A DNA stretch of 64,000 nt from Membranipora membranacea (Eukaryota > Bryozoa > Gymnolaemata > Cheilostomatida > Membraniporidae): assembly GCA_914767715.1 (NCBI GenBank), contig OU612071.1, forward strand, positions 11,515,493 through 11,579,492, given 5' to 3'. The notes under the pieces are model-generated. The model worked only from the letters and a program-made list of their open reading frames with translations. It searched no databases and was not told the DNA's origin. This document shows positions 35,216-46,029 of this stretch, piece after piece (position 1 is the first letter of the stretch; each line of letters starts with the position of its first letter). Made by a program: the position numbers and the translations under genes.

Positions 35216-35492
35216 ACAGTATAAACAGATAAATTCTTTTTGAAAAAGGTATGCCAACCTTTGCCCGCGACTTGAAAATATCCCCGTAAGTACACAGAAA
35301 AAGGACGGCTAGGGTCAGTTCTTTATAAAAGTATCCATAGCCTCTAATTGTTTCGCCAATTTCATTCTTAGGGTATGATTATCTTAGTTTGTATTCTTTG
35401 TACAGATATCGACAGAGCCCTATAAATTCAACTCACAGCTTATGGTTAAAAAAAACGCTACCACTTCTACTATGTCTAATTCCATGTAAACA

Positions 35493-35669
35493 ACTATCAC
35501 TATCACTATCACTATCACTATCACTATCACTATCACTGTCACTGTCACTGTCACTGTCACTGTCACTGTCACTGTCACTGTCACTATCACTATCACTATC
35601 ACTATCACTATCACTATCACTATCACTATCACTATCACTATCACTATCACTATCACTATCACTATCACC
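35493..35669. repeat. ACTATC/ACTGTC hexamer array
   Basis: About 29 copies of a hexamer. The outer parts are ACTATC and the centre (35533-35583) is ACTGTC, a block substitution that suggests the T variant arose once and was amplified within the array. Both strands show long open frames here (Ser-Leu and Val-Ile repeats) that are products of the repeat. Confidence 0.97.
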
Positions 35670-36589
35670 ATCAGAAAACTGCTACTCTTGATAACTATCA
35701 TATTTATTATTTTGAGGCAGCGGTTAGAAATGGGACTGGACACTTCAATGATGGTTTTTGATTCACTGGAGGAAAATCCTCAATATAGCTAACTGCCAGT
35801 TTTACTATTTATAAAAGTTACAATGGCAATGGCTGTTGATGAATTTCCCCCAGTACATCGATAACCACAGTCCTCTCTGTATATCCTTTCTCTATCAGCT
35901 AAACCAATTTGTTATTATAAAGCCATATTACTTGTTACAAAATTACTAATGTTGATTGATGTCAAATGGCAATCAAATCTTGTTTTTAGATTAAGCCTAA
36001 TCTTTTCAGAAAATAGGTCAGATAGGTCGATAACCGCTCAGTATAGATCACCAGATAAAGCGGATTAGCTACAGCGACAACTAGTCTCCACCCTGATTTC
36101 GGAACTTGAATGGCTTCCTTGGAATGTAGATAGGGAGAGAGGGGGAGTAATTACCCTTTTGATGGGCAGAATGTGCAAAAAATTAAGATGGCAAGACTAA
36201 GTTTGTTTAGGTGCTGATCTCAGATACGAGACTTCACCTCCCACGTAATTAAATGTGCTATGTTAATCACCTTGTTAATAAACTAGTACCTTTAGATGAC
36301 TCAAACACTTTTTTGTTCTATCTCCATTTGGAAAAAAAACAGATATATAGTCACCCCCACACAATTCCCCCACAACACCCTTACCTCCCCCCCCCCCTCC
36401 GCCGCTACAGATTGTAACTCTTAATATCAATCAAAATTCAGGACAAATTCACAAGGTCTGGCTTACCACTGCCAGGAAGTAGTCAGATTGTGAATTCTCT
36501 TGTATGATTATCAAATACTGCTTTTTTTATAACCCCAGATGCCTTGTCAGTAGACAGGCAACTTGCTTCTCCCAATTAAAGAAAAACTC

Positions 36590-37145
36590 TCAATCAAGGT
36601 ATCGCAACATTAATTCAGTGTGATCCCTAGGAATCCTCACCTATTATGATACAAATATCCTGCTAGTAGCTGATAGCTAACAACAAATCACTTTAATAGT
36701 CTAGTTGATTAAGGTTATTAATGGCAGAATAACTCTAACATTTCACATGACTGGCGCTTGCCAAATAAGCCTTCATTGCCCACACCAATCAACTGGTATA
36801 CATGCAATAAATCTATCGAGAAACTCCTCCCACATTTTCAACAGCAAGCCATCAATCTCAGATATATATACATAATATAACCTTGATTTTATTGTTTCAT
36901 ATATTGGTTCAACGCACAAGGCAAAGTTGGTCGAGCACCGATAACAGGGTGGGGATACAGCCACAATGTGAGAAATTTCTCCTGCACTCAACACTCCATA
37001 TGCTTGTCGACTCCGAGGGAAGAGGTTGATTGATAGTTTAGGCTTCAACAAACTTGCAGAAGCCTTTGGATAATTGATAACAGTTTGGACTGGATGGTAT
37101 GCCAAGATTTGCTCTACTCGGTCAACATTTTTTCACAGAGCCAGA
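36590..37145. repeat. P1 repeat unit
   Basis: Same orientation as 34700-35215. It has GGCAGAATAACTCTAACA, CAATCAACTGGTATACATGCAATAAATCTATCGAG, GAGGTTGATTGATAG and TTCAACAAACTTGCAGAAGCC. In this copy the G tract is only GGTGGGG. Confidence 0.6.
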
Positions 37146-38194
37146 GATGCTATGGCCAGTACAACATTACAGAAACCATAGATAAATAAATGTTATATAG
37201 ATGATTGTAAGCCAAACTTTGCAGTCCCTTTCAAAACCAAGCCTATAGCCTGAGATAAATTCATCCTTACAATAAACAATAGCCTGAGATTGTTTCAAAG
37301 GTTATGGTGAACAAGACACTACCAATTCTACTCTACTTCCACTACGACTAACACTCGCATCACCAATTATCAGTTTTGTGTGATTAAAAGTGTATTTTAA
37401 TACAGCTTCGTGTCTAAGAGTAGGAGGTTAAGTTTCAAATCTGACATCCACACCTAAACAACTTCCTTGTCATCTTAATTAATTTTTTGCACATTCTGCC
37501 TATCAGAACAATTATTACACCCACTCTCTCTCTCTATCTACAATCTAAAAAGTTCATTCAAGTTCCAAAGTAAGGGCGGAGACCGGTTATCACCCTGGGT
37601 AATCTGATTTTTTTTGTGAACTAAAAGCGGTTATCAACCTGATCTGACCTATTTTGTGAACAAATTTTGGTTTGCAAGCTAAATGGAAGTAATTAGCCAT
37701 CGATATGGATTTATGAATCAGTGGTAAAATGTATAGCATGGCTATTTGTGCCATCAGTATAAAGCTTGGTGTCAGGATCTGCTGAATAAAGCTAAAAATC
37801 TGGCAGCTTTTACGTTATGCATTCACAACCTCCAAAAACTCAGGCAAGCTGCTTGACAAAAGTTACCAAGGGTCAGCTATTTACGATTCCAAACTTTTGG
37901 ACCAATAAACAATGAGAGATGCAGTCCAGCAACCATACATAAATAGCAATGTGTATCTCTTATCGTTAGAGTACCTGCATCTCATTAGAAAAATTGAACT
38001 TGGGTCGTCACACCAAATTCCTTGTGATGGCACTCATGCTAAATGAATTAGGTCACTCTATATCAATCAGAGATATACATGCAATGGTATATCAGTCATA
38101 GGTGGTTGCGGAGGTAGTAGTTATATGGGTGGTTGTGGTTGTAGTTGTAGTAGAAGTGGTTGGACTTGCCATAGCATCCTTCACTCTGTGAATT

Positions 38195-38770
38195 GACTGA
38201 AATGTTCACCAGGTAGGGCAAAGTTTGATATACCATCCAATCCAAACAGTTATTATTCATTCGAGGGATTCAGTAGGACTGCTGAAGCCTTATCTCTCAA
38301 TCAACCACTCCGCTCCGGAGTCTGCAAGCATGTGCAGTGCCAGATGAAAGAGAAATGTCCTACCTCATGTCTATCTCCCGCCCCTTCTTCGGTGCGCCGG
38401 ATTGATGTGGCATTGTGCATTCAACAAACATATTAAGCAAATGGCTTGTTGTTGACGATGCGGGAGAGGTTTACTGATTTATTGTTGCAATGATGATTTA
38501 TGTGGCCAGAGCAGGCAGATTTAGCACGGGCCACTGACACTGTTAATGTATCACGAATTAGCTATGCAGCTGCACACAGCTACCTGCAAGAGATAGATGT
38601 GTTGGACGGATGGCCCAGAAATCCTCAGGATCACACAGGATTAATGCCATGATACCATCGCTGAGTGTTTTATTAGATGTGCAACAATTGGAAGCTCAAC
38701 TCAAATGCAATTTTTTACCTTGCGAGAACCATCTTTGTAACCATTTCACTTAGAAGAAAAAAATCTTTCT
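38195..38770. repeat. P1 repeat unit, inverted
   Basis: Opposite orientation to 36590-37145. It has ATACCATCCAATCCAAACAG, CAATCAACCACTCCG, GGAGTCTGCAAGCATGTG, GAGAGGTTTACTGATTTATTG and ACTGTTAAT. A tail (GCTGCACACAGCTACCTGCAAGAGAT.GATGTGTTGGA) is shared with 39545-40100, so these two are the closest pair. Confidence 0.7.
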
Positions 38771-39544
38771 TACAGATTTAGTCTCTTTTTTTTACAAAAT
38801 AGGTCAGATCAGATTAATGACCGCAAAACTAACCATCCCAGAAATATGGCAGCTCGACCAAGACAAAAACTCGCCTCCACAATCATTTTGAGATTAGATG
38901 CTAGTTTAGTCTGAAATGGCCTTCTAAGATTGTATATAGGGGAGGGGGAGATATTATCCTTTTTAATAGGCAAAATGTGCAAGAGATTGATAGGTCCAAA
39001 ATATTGTTGAGATGCTGTTGTTGCGATTAGGGATCCAACCTCCTAATCTAAACGATAATAAAATTGGCCTGAGCCTTTCGCCAGCCCCCCCCCCCCCCCC
39101 CCCACCCATACACCACATGTAGACGTATGTTTCTTACTAAGCCTGACCGCTAGGGTGAAAAAAGTTTGCTCACTTATTTTTGAAAAACCCACTTAGCTTA
39201 GGGAGCTGCAAACTATAATTTGTTCAATTAATCGGTCAGATAAGTCAACTCGGGCATTGGCACTGTCTTAGCAAGACGAAATGTAGCCTAATCCGCCATA
39301 TCTTTGGAATAGTTGACTTCGAGGTAGTTTTTAGGGAGGAGTAAAATAATTAAAACTGGGTGTGCCTATCTATATATTTGCTCATTCCGCTAGTGATAGA
39401 AATATCAATTAGGTTTTCATTTTGGATGTCAGGGTTAATGTTACATAATTAATAAACATCAAGGTACTGCACAGGCTACTGTGATGAAAAATGTGTTGAC
39501 TTGTCTTGGGTAAACAACTGTACGAAGATGTCCTTATAAGGCAT

Positions 39545-40100
39545 TTAAAATTGGCATACCATCCAATTCAAACAGTAATTATTCATCAGAAGGCTTCTTG
39601 AAGTGTTGCAGCATATTCTATCAATCAACCGCTCCCTCGGGAGTCTGCAAGCATGTGGAATGACAGATGAAAGAGAAATTTCTTAAATTATGACTATTTT
39701 CCCGCCCTTTCTTTGGCACTTGTCAAGCGACATGGCCTTATGCCTTGGCCTTTCACAAACATATTGAGCGAGTGGTTCATTGTTGACGATGTGGGAGGGG
39801 TTTCTCGATAGATTTATTATGTGGAGAGATGTGCAATCCAGTTGATTTATGTGGACTGAGTATGCCGATTAAGCCAGTGCCACTGATTGTGTTATCTGTC
39901 TGTTAATGTACCATGAATTAGCTACGCAGCTGCACACAGCTACCTGCAAGAGATGGATGTGTTGGATGGATGGACCAGAAATCCTAGGAATCACACTGGA
40001 TCAAAGCCAGGATACCATCACTGAGTGTATGATTAGATGTGCAACATTGGGAAGTTTAATTCTGTTGCAACTTTTTACCTTGCGAGATCTATTTTGGTTG
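39545..40100. repeat. P1 repeat unit, inverted
   Basis: Direct partner of 38195-38770 through almost its whole length, including AGCTGCACACAGCTACCTGC and the end TTTTTACCTTGCGAGA. It also has the longest open frame in this pair (39906-40106), but the other copy is interrupted, so I do not call it coding. Confidence 0.7.
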
Positions 40101-41099
40101 CAATAAATATTATGCTACACAAGTTAACTTTTGTAGCGAGTATTTTCATCCATTGTTGAAGTAACACGCCTAAATCTGTGGGACTCTCTGGGCACGTAGA
40201 CTGCTGACTGACAAGGCACCGGGTCTAATATGAAAATATGTATTATTTGTATTCATGGAGCCCTAGAAATTTATTTATTTGTTCGAAGAGGTTTTCTAGA
40301 AAGTTTACAGATAACAGAGTAGTTAAAAAGTATCTTGTTGACCTTGACCTTGAAATGGAGGCAGTATGAAGTAAATCCAGTTTGTAATTGATTTGCTATT
40401 GCTGGCCATCCAATTACTTGCTTCAGGTCAATACCACTGTAATATTTCAGTTTCAAGCAATAAGAATAACACTTGCAAATTTTTTAGATGATGTCTGACC
40501 TTTTCACACAATGCACAAGATTAGGTGAATTGCCATAGAAGATAACCACTGTGGTGAAAACTGGGCTCCGCCCTGATCTTAAGATGAAAAGCAAAACAAG
40601 TCTGGAAAAGCATTATCCTTTTAATAGCAAAAATGTAGCCTTGTCATGGGGGCCACTATGTACTGCGTGACAAGGCTGGGCAAAGTGGGCAAAAGGTGAA
40701 CAGGGCGGATCCAAAATATTGTGGCGATGTTGATGACTTAAAAAGGGATCTAACCTCCTAGACTAAACAACCATAAAATCCTCTATTCGATGAGATTATG
40801 TAAAATTATTGAACATTAACATATAATTGTATTTTTAACGACACTAAATTAGGTACTAGTACAGATACATACCAAGTAACCTCTCCTAACACCCACATTG
40901 GATTATAGCATTCCGACGACCTTAAGTGTTGATAGAAATGTCGGTCAAACTCGCAACGTCCCGTCAAACGGAGAATTGCGAAAAAAATTGCAGGGGGTAG
41001 CCATAGTGGATCTTGCGATTCATTTTTCACCACCAGTGGAAGGGAGCAACTGGAATGCAGGCAATTGGATTAAACTTGATCTACCCCCTTTGTTTATAA

Positions 41100-41340
41100 A
41101 AATACTGAGTTATAGAGAGGGTCCAGGGTTAAGGGAATGGACTTGTGATCTTATGATCCAGGTTCAATTCCCAAGGCTGGTTGTCATTTCTGATTTAGCA
41201 CTGGCAAGCCATTCATCATAGACAGGTCTGTTTTGATCAGGACCATAAATACAGGAGGTCAACTGCTTGCCCACAGTATAAAGATCCGCCTCAGCCTCTT
41301 CGAAAAAGAGTAGCAACATCAGCCAAGGGTATAGGGTACT
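41100..41340 (+). mobile_element. tRNA-derived SINE-like sequence
   Basis: GGTCCAGGGTTAAGGGAATGG, then GACTTGTGATC, then the B box CAGGTTCAATTCCC. The arms do not form a cloverleaf. A unique tail follows. It lies at the right end of the 10-kb repeat field. Confidence 0.5.
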
Positions 41341-42519
41341 ATCCCACACAAACCACATGAGCTTGAGGGGACCTGTTATTTTAGCTCTATCTCTATGTCA
41401 CTGTTGTATATAATTAGCTTAAATGATCGGTCAGATCAATCAACTCTGGTTATTGGCACCGATTTAGCAAGGTAGAAAGAAGCCTATAATCCGCTATTAT
41501 TTTGTGATTTAATCTATACAAGGTGACAACAATATACTGATTTAGCATGTTGGGTTTATATGTAGTTATTAAAGAGGAGTAATTAAAATCTGGGTGTATC
41601 TATCTATATATTTTTTCTCATTCCTCTAATATAAGAAATATCAATTAGGTTCTCATGATAGATATTGGGATCAAAGTCAAATAATAAATTCACATCAAAC
41701 TACTGCACAAGCGACCGTAATGAATTATGTGTTGACTTATCTCGGATAAACAACCGGAGATGTCCTTATTAAGCTTTCAAAATTGACTGAAACGGGAAAG
41801 GTCTGGAAGGAAAACAGAAAAGTGCTTAATCTGGAAGAAACAGATGACATTTTATTTTTGATCTTTAAGATGTAAAACTGTTTCAGGGATTATAATCTCT
41901 ATTTCAGGTGCATGCTACCGCAACTGTAATGAGTAGGCCGATGGGTGGTTTGATGTTTTAATACTTGCAACAGTTTCAACACCTCATAGAATGGGATTAT
42001 CAAGGTTTATCTTCTCTGGACATAATTTTTTTGTTGTATAAGATGGAAAAGTGGCACACAAGATTGAGGTTAACTAAAACTCAATTCTTCTATAGCAAAA
42101 AAAGTTTTTATGAGATCTATGTTGACTGGTGCTCTCTGGGCAGGCCCGTGGTGTTAGTGCACAGCCAATTCAGCGCTCAATGGTTTCTATATCTGCGATT
42201 TTGATATCAGCCCCTCACCACCAACATCGGCTATCAGTGTTTCACATCTGATTTCGCAGTTGCCTGATGACATTTTGATTAATTTAGCACAGGTAATTAA
42301 TCTCTTGCTAATGAATGGGACACTTAATTCTTTTTTAATCCTACAATTTGGTAAGAAAGGTAATACCAAGAAGCCTTTGCCTGCCTTCGTTTAAACCACA
42401 ACAGACTATCACACCCATGCTTGACACTGTCATGGTTTAGATTTTTTTCAAATTCTTTGAAATATTTATTTATTAGGTTATAAAAATGAGTGCACTCGAT
42501 GTACACCAGCTGTTTATAC

Positions 42520-43690
42520 TGTAAATATCCACCCACTGAAGCTGTTGTCATCATTTTACCAGACAAGCGGAAACACGGCCATATCTGCATTCTATACTAG
42601 AGTGTGTCAGTCCAAATTTGTTAGATGGATGTGAATTTATGGTTATTTTGGTTGAGGTAGCGTTTGATTTGGTTGGATTAAGATATAATCTCACCTTTTT
42701 GTTCTTATGATGATATGTTGGTCATGTTTCCAGAAGGAATGTAAACCCGATAAATGCGTCTGGAGAAATTAAGATATAGATGGTCCTACGTAAACACTGA
42801 TAGTTGATCTTTCAGATGTTTTTGACATTTGTCATCAAGTTTGATTTTTTGTACATTTTTGTACACCTTGATGTATGAAAACAAACCAAATGGGCATTGA
42901 AGGTCTTTGCAGGCAGGTGCTATGTCTTACTCTTGGGATGGGGGGGGGATAACCACCATGTAATAAAAAGTGTTTCCATCAGAACTTGATATAAGATGCG
43001 AAATATCCTGATCGCTAAGTTTTCACTTAGGTTGGAGTATATTTATTTTGGATGAATTCAATTCCATACATGAAAATTTTGCTGTGACACCTCTATGAAA
43101 AGAGATACTTGCGATCAGCACCAAGTTGTAGTAGAGGCTTCACTTTGAATTTTTCTCCCATAGGTTTATTTGTTTTTGGGAAACTAACATATGTGTGCAC
43201 AAATATCCACCCACGGACGCTGTTATCATCATTTTTCCAGACAAGCACAAAACACGGCCATATCTGCATTCTATACCAGGGTGTGTGAGTCCAAATTTGT
43301 TAGATGGATGTGATTTTATGTTTGTTTTGGCTAAGGTAGCATTTGAATTGGTTGGATTAAGATATAATGTCACCGTTATGTATTTTAGGTCTCTTTTGTG
43401 CAGGAATATAAACTCAGTAAATGTTGTTGGAGAAATATAGATATAAATGCTCCTACGTAAACACGGATGGCCCATCGCTTAGATGTCCGGGACATTTATC
43501 ATTGAGCTTGATTTTTATACATTTTGTACAAAGTTAGCATTCAAAGTTTTTTGCATACATCTGTTATGTCTTTCTCTGGGGGTGGGGGATTGAAAGTTTC
43601 CATTAGAGTTTCGTGTAAGATGCATTATATCCTGAATGCAAAGTTTTAACTTAGGCAGGACTACATAGTTTTTGGATGGAGTGTAAGAGA
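42520..43690. repeat. direct repeat pair, about 500 bp each
   Basis: 42520-43060 and 43190-43690 are diverged direct copies. They share AAATATCCACCCAC, CCAGACAAGC, CACGGCCATATCTGCATTCTATAC, TCCAAATTTGTTAGATGGATGTGA, TTGGTTGGATTAAGATATAAT, CTCCTACGTAAACAC or CCTACGTAAACAC, a G run (42939-42947 and about 43580-43588) and TTTCCAT.AGA. No coding frame is shared. Confidence 0.8.
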
Positions 43691-43859
43691 GTTTGTGGCC
43701 TTCAATTCCAGCAATTCCAAACCAAAACCAAAACAATGACAGACAGAGGAATGAAAAAAACTATGACAAATAATAATCTGCGGCTTGACCATGGCTCTCT
43801 ACTGATCCTGGATAATGGGCGATTAGATGAGCATCAACTTTGATGGAAGGAGTGCTATT

Positions 43860-44040
43860 CACTGCATTTCCATGGTAGTTTTGAGGTCGACCTGAGGCTA
43901 ATTAGCCTTAGCTTCGACCTATGGAACTGCTACCGAGATCGCCCTGAGCTACAAGGCTCAGATCGCACTACAGCGAGCATCAAAGACTCTGGTGAGGGAA
44001 GCCGGGGTTCAAATCCCGGCGGCCCAGACTTTAGTGATGT
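43860..44040 (+). mobile_element. tRNA-like B box in a dispersed repeat
   Basis: A strong B box with stem (GCCGGGGTTCAAATCCCGGC, 44001-44020) is preceded by CGCCCTGAGCTACAAGGCTCAG, but the distance is too great and the arms do not close a cloverleaf. It is probably a SINE with an altered head. Confidence 0.4.
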
Positions 44041-44747
44041 TTTTTTTCTCAGCTGCATATTTCGAGAGCGAGCCAAAAGGTGACAACTCAGCTCGATCTA
44101 GGCCGAACTCGAAACTCACATGGAAATATGGTGATTCTATCTTGGCGCAGTTTTACCCCTTATACCTATGCCACACCCTGGAGACATAGCTACTTTATAT
44201 ATCGAAGAGGCAAAGTGCGAAGTTCACAAGGAATAATGGTAAATTCAGTCCTATTCCGCAAGAACCTGGTTAGGATGAATGGTGTGCCAGTACCAAAACA
44301 GGTATTGAACCTGTACCTCAAAAATCTGTGCCCTTCTATAATCATATCTATATGATCAAAAGCTCTCAAAAGAACCAGGGATAGGCATGAACAGAAATTA
44401 AACTGAACGTCCCAGATTTATAGGATTCACTTGGATGACCATGTAGGAATTAGCTTTGGGGGATATGGATAGAGAAGTGTTGCGAACACAAATTTTCGGT
44501 TAGGGTGAGACTGATTTATTAGACCTCAACCGTTGTAAAGGCAATACCATGTTGCTTGCCAATAGCAGATCGTTGCCCAAAAACACTAATCTAATTGGGT
44601 GTATCACATTGTTGATATTCATCAATTTAATGCGGAGAGAGCCACTCTTGGATACAGGGACCCAAAGAACCAATGACTGCCCGACAATAGGCTTGCCAGA
44701 AACACAGCCAATTTTGTGTCCTGTTCTGCAAGGACCTGGCTAGGATT

Positions 44748-44835
44748 GATGGCGTACCATAAATAGCTCAGTGGGTAGAGCGCCGAGATCCAACCCTCAG
44801 TGGTGCCCTTTCGTGCAAATTCCTGATTTCTCCGT
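44748..44835 (+). mobile_element. tRNA-derived SINE head
   Basis: AAATAGCTCAGTGGGTAGAGCGCC is a good A-box/D-arm region. A degenerate B box (TCGTGCAAATTCC) follows about 40 bases later. There is no acceptor stem, so it is not called a tRNA gene. Confidence 0.5.
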
Positions 44836-45018
44836 CGCTTGTCATTAACCCTAGTTGACCTATGAAACTGGTCTATTCCAAACCAGTTTCTAAAGTCATG
44901 ATTCAAAATCGTTGTCTGCAGGTAGGTATTATTTATCACCTTTTTTTCAAAACTGTCGGGAACTGCTCTCCTTTTTCACTGTCCTTCGCCTCCAATACCA
45001 ACATACAATTCACACTCT

Positions 45019-45227
45019 GCCCCTAGAATGTTCAATAGAGTGGCCTAAAAATGCTAGATTGAATAATGCATGTAAGAGTCAGCTCATTTGGGACTTCCGT
45101 TTGCTATTTACATCATTAGAACGCTTTGAAAGCTGGGGACTGAGGGCTCACAATACCAAACTTGGTGTTACTGCACACCCTCAAGGTTTTTCCCCTCCCC
45201 TGCATTTTCCCCTAAGCTACGACCCTG
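45019..45227. mobile_element. MITE family C, 5'-truncated
   Basis: Begins within the family (GCCCCTAGAA) and has AGAGTGGCCTAAAAATGC, TTGGGACTTCCGTTTGCTAT and the right end AAGCTACGACCCTG. The left terminal repeat is missing. Confidence 0.65.
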
Positions 45228-45438
45228 CCATTCAAAGCTATGTATTTGTTCTACTGAGGTTGTGGTAGAGATTATGATTTATATTTTGACATTATTTTGT
45301 TTTGGGCGCGGCTACTGAGGTGGCAAAGATTATACACAGGGGTCACATCAGGTAGCCAATCAGATTTTCTTATTCCTTCAAATCTTGTGTATTTATAAGA
45401 TTCAAGTTCAAGATCTGCCAATTCATGCAACTGGTAAC

Positions 45439-45542
45439 TATATAAGTCGAAGTTAGTTTTCATTCAAGCCAGACTTCTCATCGAGCGCACTAAGACAGGT
45501 GTGCTACAGCATCCTGACAACACCAACCTCAGATATATGCAG
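45439..45542 (+). promoter_or_regulatory. TATA box and untranslated first exon of the collagen gene
   Basis: TATATAAG lies at 45439-45446. Transcription would begin near 45470. An exon without an ATG then runs to 45542, ending in CAG|GTAAGG. The matching acceptor is at 46021-46023 (TAG), preceded by CTAAC (a branch-point match near 45991) and a pyrimidine-rich tract, six bases upstream of the start codon. Inference from sequence signals only. Confidence 0.5.
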
Positions 45543-46029
45543 GTAAGGTAAAGTTGCAATACACCTGGACTTTTTATTTTAGTTGCATGCAACTCTGACC
45601 TAACTTCACAAATGGGTTATATATTTATATCAAAGCAATAAGTTGTGCAGACTACCGGCTGACTGTTGCATGCTTTTTTTGGCAATTGCTTAATTTTATC
45701 ATTCTTGCTTTTCATTATACTACTTTTCTTCACCGGTAGGCTAATCATATTTATCATCTATCACTATCTTAAATAAATGCCAGTTAGGAGGTCACTGCAC
45801 CATAATGTACAGAGGTGCTTGGGGCCAGTGACCTGATTTTTCTATGTTTTTTGGCTTTTACCAGTGCCAGTGTCTACACCAAATTTCACAGCTTGTTTGT
45901 CAGTGATTGTATTAAATTCATCCACCGATCATCCTTTAGGTCACCATAACGATCTTTTTAACAGACCCTTATCATTCATAACTCAAAGCAGAACTAACGG
46001 CATCTTTGCATTCATCTTTGTAGTGTAAG

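Larger units (their letters stand above)
31640..41800. repeat. 10-kb field of related dispersed repeats in both orientations
   Basis: Two sequence modules recur. Module P1 has, in one orientation, AGATTAACAGTG, GCCCACATAAATCA, ATAAATCTATC, AACTCCTCCCAC, a poly-G tract, then GAGTGGTTGATTGATGG. It is seen at 32260-32650, 34700-35215 and 36590-37145, in part at 31788-31870, 31970-32060 and 33735-33870, and inverted at 38195-38770 and 39545-40100. Module P2 has AAATAGGTCAGAT, GATAACC, CAGATAAAGC.GATTAGCTACGG.GA, CTGGTCTCC.CC and AATGTAGATAGGGAG. It is seen at 34075-34235, 36005-36150 and 38800-38950, inverted at 37540-37680, and more diverged at 39220, 40500 and 41425. No coding sequence was found; the class is unknown. 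Confidence 0.75.

Noticed and set aside
35389-35743. Open frames of about 100 codons on both strands (Ser-Leu and Val-Ile repeats)
   Set aside because: They are translations of the ACTATC/ACTGTC array; a hexamer repeat has no stops in several frames.
39906-40106. 66-codon frame in a P1 repeat
   Set aside because: The sister repeat at 38560-38760 does not keep the frame.
44748-44835. A tRNA gene on the plus strand
   Set aside because: Only the D-arm region is good; no acceptor stem or proper T arm.
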